From: Lentimicrobiaceae bacterium | GTDB lineage: Bacteria; Bacteroidota; Bacteroidia; Bacteroidales; Lentimicrobiaceae | Direction: 5' to 3' | Assembly (NCBI GenBank): GCA_020636745.1 | Contig: JACJXH010000001.1 | Coordinates: 124,001 to 188,000, forward strand | DNA: 64,000 nucleotides | Shown: one piece after another, positions 28,401 to 38,200 of the stretch | Layout of the letters: the number at the start of each line of letters is the position of its first letter | Numbering within the stretch: position 1 is the first letter of the stretch | Made by a program: the position numbers and the translations under genes | The notes under the pieces: model-generated | Database searches by the model: none | What the model was told of the DNA's origin: nothing | What the model saw: the letters and a program-made list of their open reading frames with translations, nothing else

Positions 28401-30875
28401 AAGGGCAGTTGTATGAATGCTGAGAGGTCTTCCGGTTGAAACCCATCCGGGAACCGGTCCTATTCCGTAAAAAGTGCTTTGTGTAAGAATCTCTACTTCA
28501 TTGTAGCGGTTAACAGGGCGTCCGGTCTCATCAAATACGGTTGTAAACAAGCGGCCTGACAAAAGTCCTATTTCTGCAAAATCAGGAAGTGTAAATTGCT
28601 GTTCCGACATTCCTTTTGCGTCTGTAGTGCTTTCATTCACTGAGTTCTCAAAGTATATATCAGTGGGTGTTGTAATACTGAAATTGAAATTCTCATAACC
28701 TTTGGCAATAAAATCTTTGCGGCTGATTCTCAATTCAGATTCAATTTTCCGGTTTGCAGCAGGTGGGCCAAACAGGTTGGTTGCTGTGGTGTTGGCTCTC
28801 AGAACTTCGCCATTGAAGTAACTTTCTTTGTCAGTTTTGACCTGTGCTTTGATTCTGTCAGGCATAAATTCTTCAACGCCAATGCGATAGTTGCCAATTA
28901 ACACATCATTTGAAGCAAGCACTTCAATGATATATCCTCCGGTAAGTGCCGATTCGGGAAGCCTGAACGAAAGTTGAGCTGAACCCGTTTTACTGAGCTG
29001 AGCCCTGCGGATTATGTAATCTTTCCCGTCAGGGGCAATTACCCTGAATTTAACAGGAATATCCTGTACGGCGTCCCATTTAAAACTACGCACCAGGGCG
29101 TTGCAAAATACCGAATCGCCCGGCCTGTATAGATTGCGGTCGCCATAAATAAATACGTCATAATTTTGGCCGGCAGTACGTTTTCCGCCAACATCAAACC
29201 GCGATGTTTCAATCTGTGATTTGTTGAACAACAGAACGTTAAAGTCTTGATCTTTACGGGCTGAAATCATAGATATCTTAAACCCGGGAATGGTTTTTCC
29301 GAGGTTTTTCAGCTCTGCAATTCCATTTCTGTCGGTGGTAAGTTTATATACTTGCTGGTTGTTGCGGCTAACAAGAGTAATAGCCACGCCCGGCAATGGC
29401 TGGGCTGTCGCTATTGAACGGGCTGCAACAAAAATATCATCCAACCCTTCTTTTACAATCAAACCTATGTCTGAATAGGATATTAGTTGTACATCTGACA
29501 ACCATTTTTTTTCTGTTGATTCAACCTTTACCAGATATATTCCTTTCAGGTCGTTTGATAACTCAAGTTGTTCAGGTCTCAGGTTGAGTAACCTGATATT
29601 TCCTTTACGCGGAAGTGCGCGTGTGTCCAGTTCGCGCGTGCTCACCACTTTTCCGTAATCCTCGTCAAGACTATATGCATAGGAATCATGATATTCGTCG
29701 TCTTCGTAATCCCAGTTCCATTGTTTCCCAATACGCATAAAGTGCTGAATATTATTTTCGAAAACCTTAAAAACTGTAATCCTGACAGTTGGTACGTTAA
29801 TAATGTTGATTCCCAGGTTTCCTGAGCCTCCGGGCGAAAGGTACATGCCGGATTGATCGGCAAAGGCGATATAGGGCTCAAGCGAGCCGAATGAAATAGT
29901 TTCCAAATGGTCAGCCCCCAGTTCGGGACCAAATATTCCTTTAAGTCTGCCTGAAATGGTCAACTCATAGCTTTTGCCATCGGCGAAATTCCCTTTGAGT
30001 TTAAACCCGTTACCAATAGGCAAAGCGTCGAACTGAGCATCAGGTGATACTTTTATGGCGGTGCGCAAGCCCTGGCTTATTACAGGCTGAGAGGTAAATA
30101 TATAAACCACCCCTTCTCCTTCTTCAAAATCGGTAATAATATCTGAAATTTCAAGCCTGTCGCGTTGTGGAAGGGATAGCTCAACAATCTCATTGTCAGG
30201 GTTTACCCTTGCCGAACCAATGCAAGACATACCTTTGCTGATGGTTACACTCAGGTTTTTGGATGATGGGTCATTGCCCGGCGCTTCAATTGAAAATACC
30301 ATTTCATTCCCGTTTTCACGGGTAAGAAGGGTTGAAAGAACAGGTTGATTGTCGATTTTTACAGAAACATATTTGCGTACATTGTTTATATCAACCGGGT
30401 GGTTAAAATTCAGGCTGATTCTTAGTTGGGCCAGCCCAGGATTGTTTTCATCAATTCCCCAATAAGTCTGACTGCGTTCAACACTCAGGTAAGGTGTGTG
30501 AAAACTAATGTCGTTTTCATCGGTTTCCAATCTTTTTGTAAGATATTTTGAAACTACAGGATTAATTTTCATCCTGTAGTCAGTGTTGGGAGCGAAAGGA
30601 ACGGAGGGCGAAAAAACCAGGGTACTGACACTGGTCCACTGAAATCTTCCTTTTATCTCAGGGGTAAGAGTCAAATATTGAGTTGAATCCCATTTATTCA
30701 GCAGGGAGTCAGGAGCCAGTTCATGATTGAAGGTGATCTCCAGGTTTTGGTACATATCTACCTGATTGTCAAAGTTCATTGAATCAACTTTAATCTGGTT
30801 TCCTGGTGAGCAGGCTGCAAAAATAATAAACGGGATCCACCACCATAGGCGAATACATTTGAATTTGCCGGACAT
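25470..30875 (-). CDS. alpha-2-macroglobulin-family lipoprotein
   Basis: 1801 residues. A signal sequence with lipobox FAAC (C22) makes it a lipoprotein. Macroglobulin-like beta domains fill the N-terminal half (MG2-type segment RDRNLYRPGDSVFCNALVR), an A2M core domain follows (LLARWSGTLKADANGNV), and the thioester motif YGCLEQ has its Cys at about residue 1341, followed by a helical thioester domain. The intact CLEQ points to a protease- or substrate-trapping activity at the outer membrane or periplasm, as proposed for bacterial A2Ms. No penicillin-binding protein 1c gene, the usual partner in proteobacteria, is next to it. The gene is monocistronic. Confidence 0.9.
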   Translation of the reverse strand: MSGKFKCIRLWWWIPFIIFAACSPGNQIKVDSMNFDNQVDMYQNLEITFNHELAPDSLLNKWDSTQYLTLTPEIKGRFQWTSVSTLVFSPSVPFAPNTDYRMKINPVVSKYLTKRLETDENDISFHTPYLSVERSQTYWGIDENNPGLAQLRISLNFNHPVDINNVRKYVSVKIDNQPVLSTLLTRENGNEMVFSIEAPGNDPSSKNLSVTISKGMSCIGSARVNPDNEIVELSLPQRDRLEISDIITDFEEGEGVVYIFTSQPVISQGLRTAIKVSPDAQFDALPIGNGFKLKGNFADGKSYELTISGRLKGIFGPELGADHLETISFGSLEPYIAFADQSGMYLSPGGSGNLGINIINVPTVRITVFKVFENNIQHFMRIGKQWNWDYEDDEYHDSYAYSLDEDYGKVVSTRELDTRALPRKGNIRLLNLRPEQLELSNDLKGIYLVKVESTEKKWLSDVQLISYSDIGLIVKEGLDDIFVAARSIATAQPLPGVAITLVSRNNQQVYKLTTDRNGIAELKNLGKTIPGFKISMISARKDQDFNVLLFNKSQIETSRFDVGGKRTAGQNYDVFIYGDRNLYRPGDSVFCNALVRSFKWDAVQDIPVKFRVIAPDGKDYIIRRAQLSKTGSAQLSFRLPESALTGGYIIEVLASNDVLIGNYRIGVEEFMPDRIKAQVKTDKESYFNGEVLRANTTATNLFGPPAANRKIESELRISRKDFIAKGYENFNFSITTPTDIYFENSVNESTTDAKGMSEQQFTLPDFAEIGLLSGRLFTTVFDETGRPVNRYNEVEILTQSTFYGIGPVPGWVSTGRPLSIHTTALNRQGKAVKGDAKLEVVSIRWETVLERNYGSTNYRSQRKEKVILARNISIGTGGYNLQFLPPVSGEYEVRISSRNSSNFVKQSFYAYGWADAGTSSFQVNREGEIDIEADKASYKPGETARLLFKTPFAGELLITIEQNKVLEYYSIPANAQGANLDLKIRDEFMPNAYIGATLIRKIDNSGLPLTVAHGFASVKVEKPERRLNVTIDVPEKQRSKRNQLIKVKTSPGAEVTIAAVDEGILQITGYSNPDPYSYFYQKRALEVNAYDLFGELFPELSSGHSSSGGDRGFDMGKRLNPLTSKRVKLLARWSGTLKADANGNVNFNLPIPQFSGAIRVMAVAFKGNEFGSAGKTIKVADPLVISSSLPRFLSPSDKAIVGVTLTNTTSKSMQVKLSTKATGPVKCGPFTESSVTVPANSEASIAYHLDAATTIGKAKIQLSAIAAGEEFTEETDISIRPAVTLTKTGTSGQIKPGEKIKVKAQTDFLNGTASSRLLLTKSPAGLYAHDLNELINYPYGCLEQTVSIAFPQLYFSDLVKLLKQKPKAPAWKVDENIREAILKIEGLQQYNGGLAYWPSGYSTINWWSTAYAGNFLYEATKAGYSVNPKVTESINRYLTEMVKQKGSTDYFYTNSSGGWIKKTQPNREIFYSLYVLALSGKQHIPTMNYYKARLAELSNDSRYMLACSYALTGDMRSFETVLPKSWDNKDQPGWMTGGCFSSPVRDKAIALYTLINADIDNPQVALLARQLGEMMHNKQWLSTQERAFAMLALGKLAGMSKPGNAEAQIESGGRKIAGFRGDDLITDITGTEATITASGKGTVFYYLESEGIPLSGNTKEEDRILKVRRTMLNRNGETINTSDIKQNDLIVVAITISTTDNSSIENVAITDILPAGFEIENTRLNTEREISWIKNRAMPDYQDIRDDRISFFTTATGQSQTFYYQVRAVSKGTFVQGPVGADAMYNGQYYSYSGAGKVVIH

Positions 30876-31042
30876 GATTTTTGTATTTTAGATGAAGAAC
30901 AATCTGTTAGGTATTTAACTCAAACTATTGATGATTCAGAATATTGGCTAATATAAGAAATCTTTGAATCAGGAGTAAGAAGTAACAGGGATTGCAAAAA
31001 ATCAATAGTTGCAATGTAGATGCTGAAAAGAAATAAAATGAA

Positions 31043-31606
31043 TTAGTATTTTATATTTAGTTCATCCTGTTTGTTCCATATTCCATAGCAAATCAGGTCT
31101 TTATATTCGCCCCAGTGTAATAAATGCGATTTTAATGTAGCTTCGTATTTCATTCCTGCTTTCTCCATTACTCTCCCTGAGGCGGGATTGTTGTGGAAAT
31201 AGTTTGCATAAATTTTGTGCAGCTTCATATGCTGAAAGCCAAACTCAATCATAGCTTTTACTGCTTCGGTACAATAACCTTTCCCCCAATATTCTTGCCC
31301 AATCCAGTACCCCAGTTCTGCATTGTTATAGGGAAACTGAAGGCTGAGACCAATAGCGCCGGCAAGAATATGCTGCGATTTCAGCTCAATGGCCAGTATC
31401 ACTGATTTATGGTCTTCAAATTCCTGTTGATGGGTTGAGATCCAGGCTTCAGCCATGCCATCATGATAAGGGAAAGGCATAGCCAGAGTGTTGGATGCAA
31501 TTTCAACCTTTCCAGCCATGCGCTGTACTTCGGATGAATCAGCAATCGTGAAAGCCCTGAGAATAAGCCTTTCTGTTTCAATTTTTGGGAAAGCGACTGT
31601 GTTCAT
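31043..31606 (-). CDS. GNAT N-acetyltransferase (RimJ/RimL type)
   Basis: 187 residues. ETERLILRAF at the start, AELGYWIGQEYWGKGYCTEAVKAMIEFGF (acetyl-CoA binding motif A) and NPASGRVMEKAGMKYEA near the C-terminus are the classic RimJ/RimL signatures. Likely acetylates a protein N-terminus, small amine or antibiotic; the substrate cannot be given. It lies just past the stop of the usher-like gene but is separated from it by 42 bases with no clear shared function. Confidence 0.87.
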   Translation of the reverse strand: MNTVAFPKIETERLILRAFTIADSSEVQRMAGKVEIASNTLAMPFPYHDGMAEAWISTHQQEFEDHKSVILAIELKSQHILAGAIGLSLQFPYNNAELGYWIGQEYWGKGYCTEAVKAMIEFGFQHMKLHKIYANYFHNNPASGRVMEKAGMKYEATLKSHLLHWGEYKDLICYGIWNKQDELNIKY

Positions 31607-31648
31607 ATAGTTACTTGCAATACAATAAAATAATCGAAAACCGGTAAG

Positions 31649-34600
31649 CTATTCCAACACTCCTATAAATACATATTTGCCATTTTTATTAAGTTTTTCA
31701 GCACATTTAACTGCTTCATCGGCGGTAGCAAAGTAGCCAAACCTTACCTTGTACAGTTTGTATTCCAGTATAACTCCACATTTGCTGTTTGTCAGTTTGC
31801 TCAGACTTCCGGCCTGGTTTATTGCATTTTCCTTTATTTCAAAAGCCCCTGTTTGTACAATAAAATTGCCGGCTTCCAAATCAACATCTCCAAAAACAAT
31901 GTCAACCTTTTTTCTTTGAAGTATTAATACATCTGATTTAAATGCTTCACCTGACAGACGTGCTTTCTTTATTTCTTCTACACTATTATTTGTTTTACCC
32001 AACTTTGATTCATTGTTGTTTTTATTTGCGGCATTGTCAGTTTTTGCAGGTAAGGGCTCCTCAATTTTTGACTGAGGTTTAACAATTTCAGGTTTTTGTT
32101 CTTTTTCAACCGGTTTTATTTGGGAGCTTTTTTCCGGTTGGGGTTCAGGTGTTGGCTGAATGTCATGAGAAATAATGGTAAAACTAATGTCATCCACTAT
32201 GTCGCCAATAGACATCGGCAGTATTTCAAATTCTGTTGCAGCGGGTTCACAGGTCATGTTAAGCCTGTTTAATTGTATGGTGTCAACTGCAGCTGTATAA
32301 CGGCCAGGGGCAAATCCAAGATAATTGTAAAAACCATCCTGTTCTGAAAGCACGCGGTTTACAAATTGGCCCGTACTGTCGTAAAAGTTTATAATGATGC
32401 GGCCCTGCCCCTTAATATTGCGGCCGGTTTTTAAATAAACCATACCATTTACTTCACCCATTACTTTCACGGGTATGTCAATTTTTTTAAACTGATTCGG
32501 ATCTATCTGGATGCGCATGGTTTTGCTTTGAAGTTGCCAGGCGATATTTTCAAAACTGTTGTCGTCAATTTCGAGCAGGTAGCTGGCATAAGGTTCAAGC
32601 TCAACAATACGTAGTAATGAATCTTTGTTGTAATCGAGCAACCGGCCTCCGTTCATTCTGATGTTTAATCCAGTGGCAATTGGTTCATTCTTGTCACGTT
32701 TATTGTTGTGGTTGATATCTAAGAACGGAGTAATAGTTAAACCTCCGCGGCCTACCGATGATCGGTTGTCAATATTAACGTATCCATTTCCGCTTCCAAA
32801 AGCAAAACTGCCACGTGCACTTTCGGTGGTCAGCAATTGTTCATTGGTCATTCTGGCAGAGGCACTTGTTTGGGCAAAGGGTAAATCGTAGCGGAATGAA
32901 ACTTCAACGCTTCGGAGGGCTGATCTTAAGTTTTCTTCATAAACCAATGAAAGAAACGCTTTTCGCGAAAAGCTTTTTTCAATCTCTGTTTTGATGGAGA
33001 TAAGTTTTTTGTTGGTGATATCTACCTGGGCCTGAGGTCTGATGTTGATATTATGCCCTAGTTTAAAGCCCAATGCAATATTTGAATAAATATAGGGAGT
33101 GCCTTCGGTTAACCAGCTGGCAAAGCCCGATATATTGGCACTTACGCCACTGAAATAGGTCGAAAATAAAACTTCAGCAGTGGAATAGGTAACTTCTTTC
33201 AGAACATTTTGTTTATAGGACATCCTGGCAAAAGATCTGAATGTGCCAACTTTGAGCGGAAGCGACAGGCTTGCTTTTCGCTCTTCAAGATAATTGAAAC
33301 TGATGGCTTTTTGTCCGGGGACATAGTTGGTGTAATCCAGTTCAAATACCAGATTTGAAGGGAGCCGGTAATTTAGCAGTCCTCTGGCTTTTACACCATA
33401 AGCATATTCTCCTGTAAAAAGGAAATTTTTCAGAAACCGGGCCGAAGTCGAAAGAAAAGGAATGGTTTTACCTGTAGTAATCGATGATAAATATTCTACA
33501 CCGCCACCTAATGTGAAGTTTCTGTGCAAACCCACAAATGTTTCAGCTCTCGAATAAATGCTATTGAGGCTGTCGCGCACAATTCCACTGCTCACATTAT
33601 ATTCGGCAGTTCCTTTCGGAAGGAAATTGTATGGGACATTGATGGTTTGTTCGCGAATCCTTTCCTCTCCCCATGGGCCATAAAACTTAAGCATTATTTG
33701 CGAAGCTCCATAAACCAAAGGCACTTCAAAACTGAAAAAACCTGAAGCATCAGCAGTAGTGTAGTTTACAATTACATTGTTGATGTATAGCTCAACTGTC
33801 CATCCGGGTTCTGTATAATCAGAAAGTATGTATGAACCGAAAGATTTCCGGAAAGTAGTAGGAGTGTTACTGGCTGAAATGCCAATTACTGGGGCGTAAA
33901 TAGATGATATAGAGCGTGTTTGTATTTTTCCGGCTGAGACTTGTCTTACAATTTTTGCATCGTTGTTAGCCCATCGCCAGCGATATTGCTGCTGACGTTT
34001 GTCAAATCCACTATTTTGAGAATAATTGAGCAAAACATTGACTTCGCCTCCAAGGGCCTCTGCTCCAAGAGCCAGACTTGCTCTCGTATCGCCTGAACTT
34101 CCGGAAGCCTGTGATGAAATCACTGACCAATCTGCCATACCACCCCTGAACAGATGGTAGTTGCGCTTAAGCGTTGTATCTACTGAAATCTCTCCTTTAA
34201 GCAGATTCACATTTTTACGCATCTGTTCTAGCCGCAACTCTTTGATTACAGGCAATTCAAGGGTTGTTTTCAATTCAAGTGAAAGGCTCCTGAAATTGAA
34301 ATTCAGATTCAACCCGAAAGCTTTTCCAAACAAATCGGTGCGTAAGTATAATCCCATGTCAGTCTTAAACAATGCCGATTTACCGATGGGTATCTGGTTA
34401 TTGCCTACTGTGATTAACAGTGATGGCTGGCTTATAGAGTAAGAATTGTTTTCCTGAAGGAAAAAACCGCTTACTGAATCATAATTTTGTGAAGCGACGT
34501 GGTTTATTTTAAGAATCTGGAATAGATCGGTTACAGGGACATAAAGTTTATCGTCCATGTAAATGGCATTCATTTCATAGCCGCCAACTCCCTGAATCAT

Positions 34601-34765
34601 TAAGAATACGGCAATTTCGTCGTATTCAGGATAGTCACTGTCCTGAGCGTACACTTGGTGGCTTGTCCCGATAAGGGAAACTAGAAAACCCATCAACAGT
34701 ATCCCTTTCCATGCCAGCCTTTGGGCACAACGAATGATCAGGGAGCTGTTCATGAATTCCATCAT
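31649..34765 (-). CDS. usher-like outer membrane protein with C-terminal SPOR domain
   Basis: 1038 residues, signal peptide ending near QVYAQ. Residues about 45-160 form an N-terminal periplasmic-type region (FLMIQGVGGYEMNAIYMDDKL with VPVTDLFQIL). A long strand-rich barrel region follows, containing a plug-like segment PGWTVELYINN, then SGFFSFEVPLVYG and KFYGPWGEERIREQ, a pattern seen in fimbrial ushers (PF00577-like). Residues about 690-880 are two beta domains, including an SdrD_B-like DINHNNKRDKNEP stretch. A Pro/Lys/Glu linker leads to a SPOR domain (about 967-1038, NFIVQTGAFE to VFIGV). It probably forms the pore that assembles the DUF4402 subunits made nearby. It begins 15 bases after the third subunit gene. 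The usher call rests on motifs and context. Confidence 0.65.
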   Translation of the reverse strand: MMEFMNSSLIIRCAQRLAWKGILLMGFLVSLIGTSHQVYAQDSDYPEYDEIAVFLMIQGVGGYEMNAIYMDDKLYVPVTDLFQILKINHVASQNYDSVSGFFLQENNSYSISQPSLLITVGNNQIPIGKSALFKTDMGLYLRTDLFGKAFGLNLNFNFRSLSLELKTTLELPVIKELRLEQMRKNVNLLKGEISVDTTLKRNYHLFRGGMADWSVISSQASGSSGDTRASLALGAEALGGEVNVLLNYSQNSGFDKRQQQYRWRWANNDAKIVRQVSAGKIQTRSISSIYAPVIGISASNTPTTFRKSFGSYILSDYTEPGWTVELYINNVIVNYTTADASGFFSFEVPLVYGASQIMLKFYGPWGEERIREQTINVPYNFLPKGTAEYNVSSGIVRDSLNSIYSRAETFVGLHRNFTLGGGVEYLSSITTGKTIPFLSTSARFLKNFLFTGEYAYGVKARGLLNYRLPSNLVFELDYTNYVPGQKAISFNYLEERKASLSLPLKVGTFRSFARMSYKQNVLKEVTYSTAEVLFSTYFSGVSANISGFASWLTEGTPYIYSNIALGFKLGHNINIRPQAQVDITNKKLISIKTEIEKSFSRKAFLSLVYEENLRSALRSVEVSFRYDLPFAQTSASARMTNEQLLTTESARGSFAFGSGNGYVNIDNRSSVGRGGLTITPFLDINHNNKRDKNEPIATGLNIRMNGGRLLDYNKDSLLRIVELEPYASYLLEIDDNSFENIAWQLQSKTMRIQIDPNQFKKIDIPVKVMGEVNGMVYLKTGRNIKGQGRIIINFYDSTGQFVNRVLSEQDGFYNYLGFAPGRYTAAVDTIQLNRLNMTCEPAATEFEILPMSIGDIVDDISFTIISHDIQPTPEPQPEKSSQIKPVEKEQKPEIVKPQSKIEEPLPAKTDNAANKNNNESKLGKTNNSVEEIKKARLSGEAFKSDVLILQRKKVDIVFGDVDLEAGNFIVQTGAFEIKENAINQAGSLSKLTNSKCGVILEYKLYKVRFGYFATADEAVKCAEKLNKNGKYVFIGVLE

Positions 34766-34779
34766 AATTTTAATGCTGT

Positions 34780-35292
34780 TTATTCCTGCACAAAAGTAAC
34801 AAAGAACTCGCCTGTATAGTCACCGGGAGGGTTGGCCAGCGAATTGCCGATGGTAATGGTGCCTCCAACAGTTACCTGTGTTCTGAATGGTGGCCGGGTG
34901 GTGTTGATAAATGGAGAAACCGGCAATGAAGATCCCAGTTGAAGCATAATTGTACCGCCGTTACTCCCACTTAAAGTAACATTCGGCCCATTGATTAAAC
35001 TGAGAATAACTCCGGCATTGGCTTCCACTTCAAATATGGCAGGATGGTACTGGTGAGCCAGAAAAACCGGGATGATATCTCCCGTTACACTTCTGTTGCC
35101 GCCCGGTTCAATAGTAACAGTGCCGCCACTGTTTCCGTTGATAAATGCACCAAAACTTAAATGTTGGTAGGTTGAAACCTGCATGGGTTTTGGGGGATCT
35201 TCCTGTGCACGCAATGCCTGATTTGCCAGCAATAGTAGCAGAACCATTGTGAACAAACGCGCTATATGCCTCGATATATTTTCTTTTGACAT
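34780..35292 (-). CDS. DUF4402 fibre subunit C
   Basis: 170 residues from the ATG at 35290-35292, whose A is shared with the TAA of the giant gene upstream (TAATG), so translation is coupled. A signal peptide (LFTMVLLLLLANQALRAQ) precedes a DUF4402 beta-sandwich (LSFGAFINGNSGGTVTIEPGG). The C-terminus is GDYTGEFFVTFVQE, with Gly exactly 14 residues from the end, as in chaperone-usher subunits, although the penultimate residue is Gln instead of Tyr. An in-frame ATG at 35376 lies inside the giant gene and would bury the signal peptide. Probably a specialised (tip or terminating) subunit of the surface fibre. Confidence 0.78.
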   Translation of the reverse strand: MSKENISRHIARLFTMVLLLLLANQALRAQEDPPKPMQVSTYQHLSFGAFINGNSGGTVTIEPGGNRSVTGDIIPVFLAHQYHPAIFEVEANAGVILSLINGPNVTLSGSNGGTIMLQLGSSLPVSPFINTTRPPFRTQVTVGGTITIGNSLANPPGDYTGEFFVTFVQE

Positions 35293-38200
35293 TATTGAAT
35301 GTATATTTTTTTCGAAATAGTACCCATATCGGTAAAGAAAGTGATGAGATAAATGCCGGTAACCGGAGCCGGACACAGTTGATGCTGACCTTCACCATTC
35401 AGTCTCTTTTGAAGAAGAATCTGACCGGCCATATTGGTTAGCTGCACATTTACCTGTTCGTCTTTCAATAAAACACTGACAAACAAAGTATTATCCATTA
35501 CATACGCTCTGAAGCTGTCGCTGCCGAATGCTTCCTGCGAAATGTCAGTATTACTGAAAACAATAGATAAACGTTCTTCAAGTAAGCCGGTTCCAACCGA
35601 CAACAAATATTCAGGATTTAACTTGAGGTTTTGTATTTTTCCAGAAGCCTTGTCTTTTAAATAAATACCGTATTCAGCCGGTAAATTATTCTCTGATATT
35701 AAGCGTAGTAAAATGGAGCCGCCTTTTTCAGTTTTGATGCCAAGAGGGATTTCATTCTTTGCTTCAGGAAATGGGAATGAACCAATGGAAAGCCTTCGCC
35801 TATCATCTGATAATGCATATAAATTAGGTACATTGATATCAGTATTGTATATTTTTAAGGCATCCATTTTTTTGTCAAAAGTTGCAGTTGCTGCATAATC
35901 CCAATAAATAACCAGTGGGTCAGCTTGTGCATTTTCATGATTAAAGGCAGCCTGAAGTTTTATTATTGGTCTGGTTTCATCCAGAAGGTTCTTGTGAAAG
36001 ACAGGAGATAACATATTTATCCTGGCTGGATTATTAATACTCAATGAGCCATTTACCGGGTACGAGCCATCTGACACATGTACGAAGAACCCCTGCATGG
36101 AAGGAATGATGTTTGAAGCTATACCATTGCTTGAAATACCATTGATATAACTGCTGTATGTTCCAGTGTATTGATCGGTGGTTCCTGCATCAAAGAAATA
36201 GATGGCATCATCAATGTTGTTCCTTGTCCAGCCACTTGCAGCATTCCAATCAATAGGTGATGGGTATGGGTTTCCAATAAGGTTAAATCCCAAAGTGTAC
36301 GTTTTATTATTGTTAGAAAGTGCAATGGGGCCAATGAGATGATTATTTACAATGCCTGTTAAGTCTGCAGTAACAAAGGCCATATCAGTTCCAAAGTTCA
36401 AACAATAACCATTCAATGGGTTTAATAATCCTGAGGGGTCGGTGTAAACACTCCAACCGGTTGATTCTTTGTTTTCAATGTAATTATAAAACGAAGGGAA
36501 TGATGCGTTTAAATTCATGTCATCACCAAATCCGGCAACTGTGGCTGATTGGAAAGGAGAGCTGAAATATTTGTACCCGAAACCGGAAGGCAAATAGCGT
36601 TGCATCGTAACATTGCCTGTAACTTCACCATTCCCTGAACCGTCAATCAGGGCAGTTTGGGTTGACGAAGACAAAAGGGTCAGGAAACCTCCCGTATTCA
36701 AATTACCGGTCTGCGCTTTTAATACTCCACTGATATTCAATGTGCCAAGCAGGTTAACACCTGAAGGGTTATTGATGGTTAAGTTAAGAATAGTGTTGTC
36801 AGCGAATAGATTGGCGGTAATGTTTTGCAGTGAGTTACCCGCCATTTCAATTGTACCATTGCCTGCAGTAAATATTCCGCTATTGGAAACATCCCCGGCT
36901 ATCTGAAGCGTATTCCCGGTTACAGTGAGTGATGCTCCGTTCTGAATGGTTATGTTTTTTGCTTTTCCGGTGAGGCCTGTGCTGAGTGTTGGATAATTAA
37001 CCAGGCTTCCGGGAATGATCACGTTTGTGGATAAAGTGGGAAGGATGTTGCATTCCCAGTTACCGGTGTTGTTCCAGTCAGTGCTAAAAGTGCCGGTCCA
37101 TACTCCGTCTGACTTAATTTCTATGGTGGTAGTTGCGGTTACCTGACTGCAGCCTCCCGAAGCAACAATTGTATACGTAACGGTGTATATTCCTGGTACA
37201 CTGGCTATTGTGTTAACTTCTCCATCTTCAGTATTCATCGAGAGTCCGACAGGGGATGAGCTGTAAGTTCCACCGGGTGAGCCTGTTAACGAAACGGACA
37301 CAAGGCCTGCATTTGAACAATATGGTGTGCCCGGGTATTGAATGCTGGCAATGGGTAAAGGTGTTACTGTAATTTTAACTGATGGAGAAATATCAGAGCA
37401 TCCCCCTGAAAATACTGTTCTTCTGTACCAGGTTGAAACAGATAATGCTGCCGGAGTGTAGTTTATTGAGTTATTTGTTCCATTTGCCGGAGAAAATCCT
37501 GATGATGAGCCGGTTGTGCTACTTTCCCAAAGGTATGTAAATGTGCCATTTCCACCGCCGGGAGTTGATCCGGTCAGGGATTCAGGGATTGCATTTTCAC
37601 AGATGGTTTGCTCAGAAGCTATGGAGTTGTTTGTAATTGTTGGCGTTACAGTAATCCGGAGCACCCTGGATGTATTGCTGCAGGCACCTGAAAAAACTGT
37701 TCTTCTGAACCATGTGGTTTGGCTTAAGTTACCTGCTGTATAGGTTTGCTCATTATTAACACCTGATGCAGGGCCAAATCCACTGGTTGCACTGGTTGTA
37801 CTGCTTTCCCACAAATAGGTAAATGCACCGTTACCACCAGTAGGAACTGAACCAATGATTTGCCCGGGAGAAGTGCCGGTGCATATCGGCTCAGCATAAA
37901 TGGCTTCAACATAATATCTCTTATAAGTTCCTACACATGGGTCGGTAAATACACCGTTGGTAGCTGGTATTACAGCAGCGTTATTTCCAAGCAGGTAATT
38001 TTCTGTAACTGGAAAACTGGTTGTTGCGTTGCATGAACTGTATGTGAAATTTCCACATGACCCATTGGGAGTTCCGTAACTGGCAAATACAATATGTGCA
38101 AAATAAGTTCCTGAAGGAGCGGCTATGGTGGCACTATAATTTTCATTGGCAGTTGCACAGATTGTACCGTGAGCCCCATAAGCAATATTCAAAATATTGT

